From Bullera alba (lineage: Eukaryota > Basidiomycota > Tremellomycetes > Tremellales > Bulleraceae), in assembly GCA_001600095.1 (NCBI GenBank), contig BCIX01000003.1, positions 558,001-622,000 on the forward strand: a stretch of DNA of 64,000 bases, given 5' to 3'. The position numbers were made by a program, and so were the translations under genes. This document shows positions 34,973 through 46,263 of this stretch, piece by piece (position 1 is the stretch's first letter; the number at the start of each line of letters is the position of its first letter). Below the pieces are notes generated by a model. It saw only the letters and a list, made by a program, of their open reading frames with translations, made no database searches and was not told the origin of the DNA.

Positions 34973-37705
34973 ATGTCGCCTCGGTCAGCAAAGGGCACAG
35001 GGGACTCCGCTCTTACGGAAGCCGGCACAAGTACAAATCCAGCTGCCAGTACCGCCGCGATTGATGTACCGGGAGTGGAGGACGCAGCGAAAGTGAAGCG
35101 AAAGAGGCCGTTGGGCGTAGATCCATCTTTGATTATCAGCTCGGAGAGGACAAAGCGGAGGAGAAGCCCTACGCCCGAGGTGGAAGTCAAGGAGGAAGCA
35201 GGGGTGGATCCCAAGGACAAAGAAAGGGCAAAGGCGCTCGGGATGGCTATCTACAGGAAGATCATGGACTCTACAGGCTCAGAGTGAGTAAGACGGGTCA
35301 TACACCACACGCTTTATCCAGTTGGCTCGCGCTCTCTGCAGTGAGAATAGCTGATCATGTGCTGCGAACAGAGGAGAGTCTATGGCAGAACCATTCATTA
35401 AACTCCCCAACAAGGTGGACTATCATAGTTGAGGTGATGGGAGCGAGAGAGGTGACTGACGGAGCTTTTCTCTTCAGCGCTCATTCCCAGACTACTACGA
35501 GACGATCAAACATCCCATGAGTCTGGAACAGGTGCGGGCAAAGCTAGATCAATCCGAGTACGACACGCTCAAGGACGTCGTTGCGGATATCGGCCAGATC
35601 TTCAACAATGCCAAGCGGTGTGAGTCTGCCATATCAATGAAGTTTCAGCTTTGTCTGACATTTGATGTAGATAATGTGAAGGAATCACTGATATTCCAGT
35701 ACGCCAAAAAGCTACATGTGAGTGGGACCACATAAACCCCCATGGTCGCTAGCTAGGCTGAGTGGACATTCTGCAGAAAATGACAAAGACATTCTACACC
35801 CAAACCACCACACCTGGGGCAGAGTCAGGATCAGAACACGACGAAGAGCCAGAACCCGCTGCTGCAGCTGCACCCAGTCGTTCGGCTCAGAAGCCCACGC
35901 AAACGGCCCCAACTACGGCGACGGCGCCTGCTACCGCCACCGCCGGCAGCGGGAGTGCAAGTGCCCAACGCCGACCGGAACCCTCGGCGTCGGCCTCGGT
36001 GGAGAGGGAGGATGTGGACATGGGCGGACCGTCCAACGCCAGCGCGGACGGGAATGACGATACACCCGGCGCCCGAGGCAGAGCTGGGGTCAAGCGGGGA
36101 AGCTATATGAAAGACGGACCGACAGTGTATAAATTGGTCAAACCGATTCTCAAGGCGATCCGGGAGACTCGATCCAGAGAGTGAGTCGGAGCCGTCAGGC
36201 TCCGGTCGTAGGTGAGGTGGGGCAAAGCGCTGATATGGGACTCTTTAGTCGGAATAGGGACATTAGCCAGTTTTTCGAAGTGCTACCCGATCGCAAGGTG
36301 TTCGTGGACTACTATAGGGCCATCGAGAGGCCAATATCGCTGCGAGAGATCGAGGTGGGTTCTAGAATGACAGCCGCAAGACTCTTTGCGGAATGCAGCT
36401 GATGTTGTGACTCGGCAGGAACGCATGGTGGCCAGATATTACATTAGCAAAGAGCAGTTTTACGACGATGTCGAGTTGATGTGCAGGAATGCCATTGCGT
36501 ACAACGAGGACGATAGCGATGTGAACAGGGACGCCCAGCAGATACTGGTGAGTGGTGGCCGCCAATTCCTGGTATGGTACATGTGCTGAAACCCGCTGCA
36601 GGAAGTGCTGGAGATGCAGAAGAATGACGTTTTGAACCGGCTGAACGGGCCTCAAGTCAGTAAATTCAGAGTCAAACAGACCTCCACCACCCCAAGTCGT
36701 CATGACCAACGACCGCCCTACGATTCCTACGGTCGAGGATCGTACCCGCCTCCGGGGGCTTCACCCGGACCGGGACAATACTATCCATCCCCACATCAAC
36801 AAGGATCACCACTCCCTGCACAGGGATACCCACTTGGTCCCCCAGCCCAAGGATACCCTCCGCAGGGAGTCCCGTCCCCTTCGCCCTCGACATCGGCATA
36901 CCTCCCTGCCCTGCCAAAGGGCGTCGTGAACGAGGACATAGTAATGTCCTTGTCGCGATACCCCCCTTATGAGCAGCAGGCCTGGGCGGCATCACTCCCT
37001 CCGGCCGGGATACAGATGTATCGCCAAATCACGGCCGCCAACGAGGCGAGAAAGAATGGCAACCCCCGAGCACCCCTAAATGGATACGGCAATGGCTCGC
37101 AACCCGCGGTGATGACCGACTTGCCATCGTCCGGAAGACCGAATGGACAGCCATCGTTCCCAGATCGTCATGCGCCGCCGAGTCCAACGGTGAAATATCT
37201 AGACTTTGCATTCGCCTCTGGACCGAATTACACTCATCCAGTATCGGGTCTGAATCCCTTCCCGGCCTCGTCAAACGGGTACGGGGGCCAGGGGACGGGG
37301 GTCAAACACGCTATTAGGCTGCAGAATATGAGAGGGGTGATCACCCACGCGGTGGTCTTGAGCTCGGACACGACGGAATTGGAGATCACGGCGCATATCG
37401 ATCACAGCTCCAGGGACAAGTCGACGACAAGTACCGCAGGCGCAGGGACGACTGCCGGCAGCGCGGATCAGGGGGTATCGACACTTCAGGACCAAACCCC
37501 AGAAGTGTCGCTCAGGGTCAATGGCAACCAAGGCTCCCTGCCAAAGTTCATCTATGACGACGCTTCGAGGTCGGATAAAGCCACGGCGATGCGGTGGACG
37601 ATCAGCGTGCCGGCCTCGAAGCTAGAGACGAAGATTGAAGTCGTGGCGACGAAACCGGGCGCGATGGCCGAGACGACTTGTATCTACGTCAGCAGGCAGT
37701 ACTAG
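34973..37705 (+). CDS. Rsc4-like double-bromodomain chromatin remodeler subunit
   Basis: Eight exons (34973-35283, 35372-35414, 35478-35619, 35671-35717, 35777-36180, 36249-36354, 36419-36547, 36602-37705) close in phase and give 761 residues. Bromodomain 1 (about 85-185) has FIKLPNK, PDYYETIKHPMSLEQV and NNAKRYN with the acetyl-lysine-binding Asn. Bromodomain 2 (about 298-400) has FEVLPDRKVFVDYYRAIERP and NAIAYNEDDSDV. A Pro/Gly/Tyr-rich linker follows, then a conserved-looking beta-rich C-terminal domain (about 590-758, ending CIYVSRQY). Tandem bromodomains plus a C-terminal domain fit Rsc4 of the RSC complex; Rsc1/2 are excluded by the lack of BAH and AT-hook. The second donor (AAG|GTGGAC) was chosen because it restores the usual spacing before PDYY. 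Confidence 0.85.
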
Positions 37706-38051
37706 GGGGCGGGGGAGCTGGCTGTGAGGGGAATGAAGCGCATGGTGTGTACTTGGCGCTAGGCACAGCTCGGAAGAGAGGACGTCTGAGGGGAAGTGAG
37801 GGCATTACTAGTACACGAAAAGGCATGTTGGGAATAGTCGGACTTCAGAGTATCAGTCAACCTGGTGATTGAGATCGACGCATGTTGTAAGCTCCGACAG
37901 GAACGATAATCTGGTGACTCAAGATCAATTGGTACTGTACCGCATGGACAAAACAACGTCCTCCCCTCGTCCTAGCCCGCGGCCGGGGCTAGGGTTTCCC
38001 TACCTTGGGAGTGACAGGAAGATCTCGTGACATAAGATCTCGTGACATCGC
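37706..38051. other. Convergent 3' spacer
   Basis: 346 bp between two converging genes. It contains an imperfect duplication, AAGATCTCGTGACAT, at 38021-38048. No gene is visible. Confidence 0.45.
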
Positions 38052-39401
38052 CTAGCATACATGCTCGACTTTTGCCCCGGAAGCCTTCTTCGGCCCGAGA
38101 TCCCTGGCCACCGTCCTTGTGAACTGCTCCATCATCATCCCGAACAAGCTCCTAGTGAGAGCAGCGTCCCAACGGCCTTTACTCCATTCGTCCCTGATGA
38201 ACGCATGTTGCGCCTGCACCTCCACGAACTGGTGCGTGGTCAGCTTAGTCACCCATGAGGTAGAGATTCTGGCAGCTGTAAGGAAGAGGCAAAACGCCAG
38301 CTGTGAGTTGTACTCACTGAGAAAGTCAGACCGGCATCGTCCATAGTCTCCCGAATCAGACTTCTTCCCGCGCGATCAACGTGCGTGTCTTGTTTCCCGA
38401 ACACGAGGGTGATTTCGCCTTTGCCGTTCAGATCGCCATTACGGATTTTGATCAGTGTGTCGTCTGATTTGCCCGCGCCGAGGGATGCAGTGTGGATGCT
38501 GGAGAGGGTAAATCAGCTAAACCTATAACGTGACAAGTGATCAGCGTACTCTGTGGCGAACCAGCAAAAGGTGGATAGAACCCGGCTATCGAAAGCGCAC
38601 TATCAGGAGTCAGAAAGAGCGCCCGTGCTTGTAATGGTTGCGAGACCCACCCGTAAAGCCTAATAAAGGTTTAGCTATTGCACAATGGCGCACCAGGTAC
38701 TAGGTAGCTCAACGCACCAAGTGACCACCGAGACACATCCCAGTCGAGGCTATTCTGCCTGTACAGTTCGGCATCGCCATGAGGACGTCAATGGCCAGGG
38801 TTTGGTCCTATCAGTCGGGTCAGCTTCCCAAGAAGACGAGCTCGAGTTCTCGACAGCTGACCTCGTTGTACGCCTCGATGGTCTTTTCGGCCTGTTTAGA
38901 AGGGTTAGCTGCGGTATCATACATGCCATGTGAGGATTTCCACAGCTGGACCACGGAGCAAGGCCACTCGCCACTTTATACCACCCACCTTGTAGCTATT
39001 GCCCTTGTCTGTACCCTGGGTGTCGTATGAGATGGGCTCTGGACCCTCGAACTCGTGAAAGACGCATGGCAGGGCAACGATATAACCCTCCGAAGCGATG
39101 TTTCCGCCAAACCTGCAGGACGTCAGAATCGATAGCTGTATCAAATCGATGGATGTTCAGCTACGCACCTCTCTACTGGGCCGGTGACCTGGTATATCTC
39201 TGAGAAGACGACACATCCGGGGAACATTGCGTCTGGGTAATCGGGGACGTTGGGTTCGAGGATGTATACCCTCATCGTGCCCTTCTTCCCGTTAGAAGTC
39301 GTGGGGACATCTTTGTACGACGATTTGATGAGCATCTTGGCCAGCGGGTCTCTGGGTGTTGGGGATAGGTGGTGTAGCTTGGTATGGAGAGTGTAGCACA
39401 T
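38052..39401 (-). CDS. Dienelactone hydrolase family protein
   Basis: Eight exons (39401-39169, 39112-38989, 38891-38862, 38807-38718, 38659-38651, 38599-38550, 38498-38318, 38228-38052) close in phase and give 297 residues. One exon is only 9 nt. The family signature is complete: MRVYILEPN and FSEIYQVTGPVERF near the start, the nucleophile motif STGMCLGGHL (Cys154), FGKQDTHVDRAG (Asp216) and VEVQAQHAFIRDE (His247), the Cys-Asp-His triad of carboxymethylenebutenolidases. It is probably a cytosolic alpha/beta hydrolase on lactone or aromatic ring-cleavage products; the true substrate is unknown for most fungal members. A second in-frame ATG (MLIKSSYKDVP) is where many relatives begin and may be the true start. 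It is head-to-head with PAT1. Confidence 0.9.
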
Positions 39402-39685
39402 CACCGAGCTCGCTGAGGCGGTCAACGGGGGTGGTCCACCTCCACCTCCCCCTACTTCGGCGTTATCTCGGCGTTATCACCACAGCGGGGCAGTGTGGCA
39501 CCTTATACCACTCGATCGTCACCACTCTGGTGCACACTGATCGTAGGTCCACTCTCCAGTCATACAAGCTAACATCTCTACCACTGCTCACTATCACTAC
39601 AAGAGCTACATACCCGGACAGCACGCCTATTCTCGCGACCCACTGTCGATCTTTGTTTTTGGTGATCGACCCACAACAGCCCAAC
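39402..39685. promoter_or_regulatory. Short divergent promoter of the hydrolase and PAT1 genes
   Basis: 284 bp between the start codons; the PAT1 side is rich in CTATCACTAC-type pyrimidine-purine mixed sequence. The role is inferred from position. Confidence 0.45.
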
Positions 39686-42600
39686 ATGTCGTTCTTCGGG
39701 TTCGACTCTGCCCTCCCAGAGAGACGAGACCTACCCGGTCAAGCAGGTCAAGGGCAAGCTGGCTTTGGTTTCCAGGGGAATACCGCCAACCAGGCATTTG
39801 GCGCCGGTGAAGATGAGGATTTGGCAGTGTACACCTGGGGCCAGGACAATGGCGCTAGTTTGCTCGAAGGCGGGGATGACATGAACGACGAGACGTTTGG
39901 TGACGTCGGACCGATCAGTGAGTCCAGCCTTGGCACATCCCACGCCTTGAAGCTCCTCTTGGGCGATTGAAGGAGGGATACTGGGATACTGGGGTACTGG
40001 GAGCTGACGGATCGGCTAGGCAACAACTTTCAATTCTCACAAGCCGCCCCTTCCGCCTACACCAAGCCAAACCCAAAGATCGCGTCGACTCAGAGTCGGT
40101 ATGGACCCAAAGCGGCGTACGACCCATTCGCCGCGTCAGAGGATGACTTTTACGACTCGCGTCCAAAGAGTGAGCAGGCCAGCTCACCACCACGGGTTCT
40201 ATGTATTGGAGGAGCTGGCTGACGAGACTGGCGTTGTAGAGACTGCCAAACCAGCAGCCAAACGGCCGACAAGCAATGTCCCCCAAAGTATTCCAGCACC
40301 GCAGACACAGCCGTTTTATGGCTACAGCAACACCAGGCCGATCCAGCACGAACCCCAGCCCGGACCAAGTTGGGGAGCAGCCGGCAGCTCAGGTCAGTAC
40401 ACCTCTATGAATTGTGTAGGGTGTTGTCTTACCTGACTTGTAGTGACGAAACCGTTCGCCCCGCCTCCAGGAAGGCCGACGTCCGGTGCTCCGCCGCCCG
40501 TGGGCCAGATCAAGTCTTTGGAGGAGATTGAAGCGGAAATGTCCCGAGTCGCCGTGTCAGAGCCACCTAGACCAGCGCAAACACAGCCAAAAGTCTTCAC
40601 CCTCGAGGAGATTGAACAGCAGATGATGGCTGGTGCCTCGGAAGAAGCTCCCAAACCGCCTCAGCAGCTCCAGCAGCAGCCACCCCCTCAATTGGCCCAG
40701 CCCCCGCGCGAGGACACGCCCGTACAGAGCGGTCTAGCTGGATCGGGGTATGCATCCGGTCAAGCGCTCCTCGACAGCATGTTCCCCGAGCTCGGTATGC
40801 AGCCTCCGGCCGGCAGGACAGGCCCACTGGGACCCGCCGACCAGCCCCAGCAGCCGCAATTGTCGCCAGAGGCACAAGCGAGGATGGCCGAGCTGCACGA
40901 TCGACTCAAAGCCAAAATCGAGAACATGTCGAGGTACAACAACCTCATGGGTTCGTCAGACAAGGACTTTATCACCAGGATCCAACTCTCCCAACTGGCC
41001 TCTGCCGACCCGTACACGTCGGATTTCTACGCCCAGGTCTTCTCGGCGCTCCAGCGAAGTCGGATGCAGGACGAGGAGGGCCCGACCGTGGTCAACGTCA
41101 CAAAGGGCTTTGGATTCGGTGTGGGAGGTGCCGCCGGGAATAGGTTTGGAAAGATGGGTGCGGCGACAATGCAAAAGCTCTCGTCGCAGGTCAAGAAGTT
41201 GGTCGAGAATAGGCAATACCATCAGAAGTCCATGGGTACTGGTAAGTTCTCGCCCTCCAAACTATCTGTAGTAATCCACTGACAATGCCTTGTAGCCGCT
41301 CTGCAAGGGGCTTTGGGCAAGGTGACTCGAGGAAATGCCTCGGCGCCAAGACCCGTCCTAGCTGTTCCCGGAGCAGGCTCGAAGGATGCCCGACCGGCAG
41401 TGGCGGCCTTGAATCAGCAGTCTGGGATTCATCGCCGAGCGCTCACCAAGAAGCAAGTCATGTACGCCCTGGAAGAGCTGTACGACAGCGTGCTCGAGCT
41501 GGAGCAGATGAGGCGACAGATGCCGTCGGTGGAGGACCAGGAGAGGATCGAGTTGTGGAACTCGGAATGCTCGGAGAAGGTTGATATCATCTGGAGACGC
41601 CTAATGGTCATGGAGCCCCTGGACGTTAGGTGCGTGATGCCCCCAACGCATCTGGATCAAAAGGACGGTACTGATAAGTCACCTTGTCTATAGCACCCCG
41701 CACCCGTTCATCGCATTGCTCAACGCGCCCAAAGGCCAGAAACTGTTTCCCCGCCTCTTGAGACATCTCCCCCATCAGCAGGCTCTCACCCTGTTGACCC
41801 TGCTGATCGCGACATACCCCCAACTCGACGTCGTTGCAAAGGCGCCCCCTCCCCCCGTTGCCGATGCCTCGCTCTTGACCAAGGCCGACCGGTTGGACCG
41901 AGCGAGGAGAGAGGCCGAGACGGACAACTTTCTCCACTGCGTCGTTCCCGGTGCGGACATGTTGATCAACAGATGCAACTTGGGTCTCGTGGCCGGTCTC
42001 CTGGGCATCTGCGCACAGAGGATGGAAATTTGGAAAGTGGCTTCGACGAGGGTGCGTCCTAAGCCCCAGCGCTTTGACGAATTCCTCTCGCTGACAACCC
42101 CCATAGCCCGGTGTTGCTCTCTTCACGGCACTGCTCTCCCGAGCTCAAGGCCTGATTCGAGCTCCGCCCCCAGACGCCAATGCCCCGCAGTTTCAGCATC
42201 CAGAAGCCACCGAGCTCGACCAGTGGAACAAGACATTCGGGTACTTTCTCCAAGTCCTCCTCCCCCACCTGGCCGAACTGTTCCCATCGTCCGTCGCGCA
42301 AAGAGCGGCCTTTGGACCGGGCGCGTACCTCCTCGGCGCGGAGGCAGAGAAGGATAATCCGGAGATGGACAGGCGTGAAGCGGAAGTATGGGGTCTGGCC
42401 GCTGCGTAAGTCCGCCTAGATTGACATCCCCCAGATGCACGGCTAACGCCGGGTAGACTCGCTGTGAATGCCCCAGAGGACCAGCAGACGAATCTGGTAG
42501 CTGCGCTCAGAGAAAAGGTGAGACACCCGGGGGTAAGATAGAGCAAGTTGGGGCTGATGAACTCGGGAAGATCCTGCACACGGTCACAGCGGCAAGGAAT

Positions 42601-42749
42601 CCGGTGACACCCCCCGCCAGGGCGGAGATCAAGTTGAGAAACGTCAACATGTTCCTCAACGGTCTCGTGAGTGATCGCAGCGTGGTCTTCTGTGTGCCTG
42701 CAATTGGGCTGACGCGCCGCAGGGCCTGGACGCTTCGATGATCGAATAG
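39686..42749 (+). CDS. PAT1: Pat1, decapping activator
   Basis: Ten exons (39686-39917, 40020-40169, 40240-40392, 40444-41241, 41296-41629, 41694-42051, 42107-42405, 42457-42517, 42571-42666, 42723-42749) close in phase and give 835 residues. It starts MSFFGFDSALPERR, the Phe-rich N-terminal motif that binds the Dhh1/Ddx6 helicase. The middle is Pro/Gln-rich with repeated SLEEIEAEM and TLEEIEQQMMAG helices. The C-terminal half holds the conserved Pat1 core: LTKKQVMYALEELYDSVLEL, NAPKGQKLFPRLLRHLPHQQ and the helical repeats to the end. Pat1 bridges Lsm1-7 and the decapping enzyme in deadenylated mRNA decay and sits in P-bodies. The final exon has just 8 codons before the stop. Confidence 0.92.
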
Positions 42750-43144
42750 AGCAACATCTGGAGAGGACTAGCGAGTGCACTCGAGTACGAGTACCATGGA
42801 TATCACTTGCACTTGTCACGCCAAACAACGTCGAAAGAACATCACAGCACAGCTATAGGATCCACAGTCGGAGAAACGACCAATCGCCAGCTGAGGTCAG
42901 AGGTCTCGGCCACTGTCACACATAATGTATAAAAGCTAGAAGTACACGGTCGACGGATGGTTTCTCGCCAGAGGCTCCAGCAAAATGACGATACATGCCT
43001 CCACTGACTAACTGCCTACCGTATTCTGATATGTACTGACAATAACACTGTATCGACATCAAGGAGTACCCTTCCCCCAAGCCAAACACGCCAATTCGCT
43101 TGAACCCCAAACCCAACCGATACACTCCGGTGCAGACTTAAGAC
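42750..43144. other. Convergent 3' spacer
   Basis: 395 bp between PAT1 and the converging membrane-protein gene. No gene or RNA is visible. Confidence 0.45.
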
Positions 43145-45850
43145 CTAGAAGAACCGCCTCTTCTGGTCTTTATCACTGAGCGAAGGCAGGATATCCCGTC
43201 CCTCCATCCAACCACCTTTCGACTGGTCACCGTGGTCCCCAGCACCCTGTGCAGTACTGCCCGCGCCTACACCCAGTCCACTTGTCGCGATTGTAGCCCC
43301 CGGCTGAGGAAGGGGATCGAGGTATCCGTCCAATATCCCCCCAGGGGTCATTGGCCTATCGTCCTCTCTGGCCGTTTTGATGCTCATCGAACCGACGTTC
43401 CTCCTCCTGCCGAAGAACCGCGCCGAGGCGTTATGGACGGGGGCGGGATCGGCGTTGGGGGCGAGAGAGGGGAAGTAGGAGTGCTTGTCGGCGTAGGAAT
43501 CCCTCAACGAGGTGAGCGGCGATGAAGCTCCTTTAAGCGCTGCGCCCAGCGCTCCCGATCGACTGGGGAGGTCGTCGACTGTGTCCCCCTCGGCCAGTTC
43601 CCGGGGTAAGCCCTGATGATGGTGCTGTTCCGGACCGGTGGCGGTGGGTGAATCGAGGGATCCGAACGTGTTGGGGCTGTCGACCCGATTACCCAGGAGG
43701 AAGAGCTGGGATCTGGACTTTGATTTCGACCTCAACTTGTGCGGCGACTTCGATAACCGCAAGAAAGAAGTCTGAGGCTTTGTCCCCCGACTCGTTTGGA
43801 TCGGGGTGACGGACCTCGAGCGACCTCTCTCCCCGCCAGAGTGGGCGACGGCGAAGTCGATGCCGGAGGTGGCAGGGTGGTGGGCCTTGAAGGCGAGTTG
43901 ATCCAATGTCGCCGTTGAACCACCCGAGTCTAGGCGATAGGTCGTGGTCCCCAACTTGGGCACGAACGAGTAGGGCAGTGCCTTGGAAGTATCGCCTTTC
44001 TTGCTCTCGTTGCCGGGCAGAGGGAAGAATGGATGGGTTCGAGCGCGCTCTGGGGACAGGTTCAATCTGTTGGACAGGGCGCCCGTGTGTCCAGTCGAAG
44101 TGGACCATCGCCAGAACTAGAGAGTGTCAATCTCGATCACAAGGAGAGAATACCGGGTGAGAAAGGGGGACGGACTCACAGTGGTCTGGGGCTTGATCGA
44201 CTCTGGTTTCTCAACGACGGTCTTCTTGGCCTTCTTCCTCCAGAGGCAGAAGAGCAGTGAGGCGATGATGGCCAATAGGACCAATGCCCCGGCTGTGGCT
44301 ATCCCCGCGATCGCACCGCGGGAGATACCGGAGGGTGCGGGATCACTCGCTTGCGAGCTTGCCGAGAGGGGAGTGGGTGTGGGCGTGGGCGTCGATACAG
44401 GATTCGTGGTGGGAATTGCCAGCCTGTGACACGAGTCAGGCGGACAAGCTGGGTGAATTGGGAGCGACTCACAGACCGGACCACGATTCCAACCGGTCGA
44501 AATACAGTCTTCCCCCTTGGACAGTGTTCCTCAGAGTGACATTGTGGGGGACATCACCCAGACCGGAGCGGTAGAACAGTACAGAGCCATACCTCCCAAG
44601 CATCAGAAGCTGGCGCGAACGAGCTTTGGAGGGGACTCACAGTCTGGAAGGCGCTTGGGCCGAGTATGCACCCAGTACTTGGTCGTCCAGGGTGACCTCG
44701 TATTCTCCGCCTTGGGGGCCAGTTGTGCCGTAGACCAAGAAGGTGGACCCGGTGAAGGCGATACTGGTAGCGGCGCCGGAGACGTCTGTCCAGGACATGG
44801 AGGAGTTGTAGTTGTTGTCCGCGGTGAGGGACTCGCTGTCGAATTGGGTCTAGCCAAGGAGTGTCAGTCTCCGTTTCGTGTTGTGTTTCGACTGTCAGTC
44901 TCTCGGAGGGGTATCGACCTCAGTGTCATTTCGAATTGGACAATCACGGTCGAGGTCTCCCTCGGTACTCCGCATCACACATTCCCCTAGGATTCCCCAT
45001 CTCAAGTTTGTTTCTCATCACCAGACGATTCCTCCAACTCCTCAAGTGTTGACTCGAGACTGGACTCACCGTGTTAATCCAATTCGACGCCCCCTTCTCC
45101 AGCATGTTCCACCCAGGCGTCAACCTCACCCTTCCATCCCGCCAGGCCGTATCGTCCACAGAGGCCAGCACACTCTCTTCCCTCTCCATCGCACCGACGC
45201 CCACCCTCGCGCCCCCGAACACCATACTACGTTCCCCCGCAGAGTCGAGGTGGACTATGGTGGAATGTACCCCGAGCGGGAGGTTGGTGATGGGGAGGGT
45301 GAAGTGCTCCGTGGCGTTTATGTAGATCCGGGGTATGACTCCAGAAGAAGTCACCAAACCCGAGGCGGAGGCCGGCGATGAGGACGATACGGACGATTCG
45401 TTGGTGGACTTGATGGTATTGGAATGGACGAAGTCGAAGGAGATGGAGGAACCGGTGAACTCGAAGCCAATGGTCGAATTGGAGCGAAGGGTCCTTGACG
45501 TTGAGCCAAGGCTGCCATCTGTTGCTCGCTCCGGGACGCACTGGGCACAGGTATATGAGAAGAGAGGCGAGCTGGCAGGTGGTGTTCAGCTTTCACTTCA
45601 CTCCTCAGGAAGAATGCAGCTACTCACCTCGCAGGGATGTAGACCTCCATCTTCAGTCAAGTCAAACCTTGCGTCCAATTCCACAGGCGAATGATCGGCA
45701 ACAGTGGAAGAGAATGTCGTGGTATACTGCTGCTATAGCGTCAATAAGATCGCTCAGTCGCCTGCTTCTCCCAGACAATCGGTGATCAGCATCAACAGCG
45801 ACGAAAGCAAACAACGCGAGTGCAGTCAGAACTTAGAATCTACTCTGCAT
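43145..45850 (-). CDS. Single-pass membrane protein with large ectodomain; signal peptide interrupted
   Basis: Six exons are secure (45732-45628, 45540-45070, 44849-44641, 44592-44473, 44423-44180, 44116-43145), encoding 706 residues. A seventh 5' exon (45850-45797) is inferred because it encodes the expected signal core VLTALALFAFVA, but codon 6 of that exon is TAA. The ectodomain has two beta-rich, glycosylated parts (GFEFTGSSISFDFV, GWNMLEKGASNW; SMSWTDVSGAATSIAF, YGTTGPQGGEYEV). A membrane helix, AIAGIATAGALVLLAIIASL then FCLWRKKAKK, follows a Thr/Pro stalk. The cytosolic tail is about 330 residues, Ser-rich and basic. This layout is common in basidiomycete surface proteins of unknown ligand. 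Either the start lies in an exon I could not find, or this allele is disrupted. Confidence 0.7.
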
Positions 45851-46263
45851 TCCCCTCCCCGCCCACTGTGCATTGTGTGTCCCTCCTTGTCGACCACTCC
45901 CCTCCTGTCCGTCGTTGACGACCGGGTGCTTGGACCATGATTGGATTTCTGAGGATCAGGACAGGTACAAACAAACACTCTAAGACTCCTCCGGGGATCC
46001 TCTGCGGCCAGTGTTTCACCCCGTAGTTTCAGCGTGAAACGCGGCCCTGGCGTGCTCGGGGCCGGCCCCGGCCGCTGCTGGCTGCACACTGCCGCCTTGC
46101 TGCACTTGATAATCGTCGACACTGCCGTAGTCAATAGTGCATAAGACGACATGCAAGTAAAACAACATGATCAAGATCCCGAGATGATCAACGATATCCA
46201 CAGCGCCGTCCGTGCAGATCCTCCCCTCCTCCCCTTCACCACCACCGCCCTTCGGCCGGGCCC
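45851..46263. other. Intergenic spacer
   Basis: About 410 bp upstream of the membrane-protein gene and downstream of the RhoGAP gene. A GGCCGGCCCCGGCC GC-rich patch lies near 46060-46075. No gene is visible. Confidence 0.4.
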
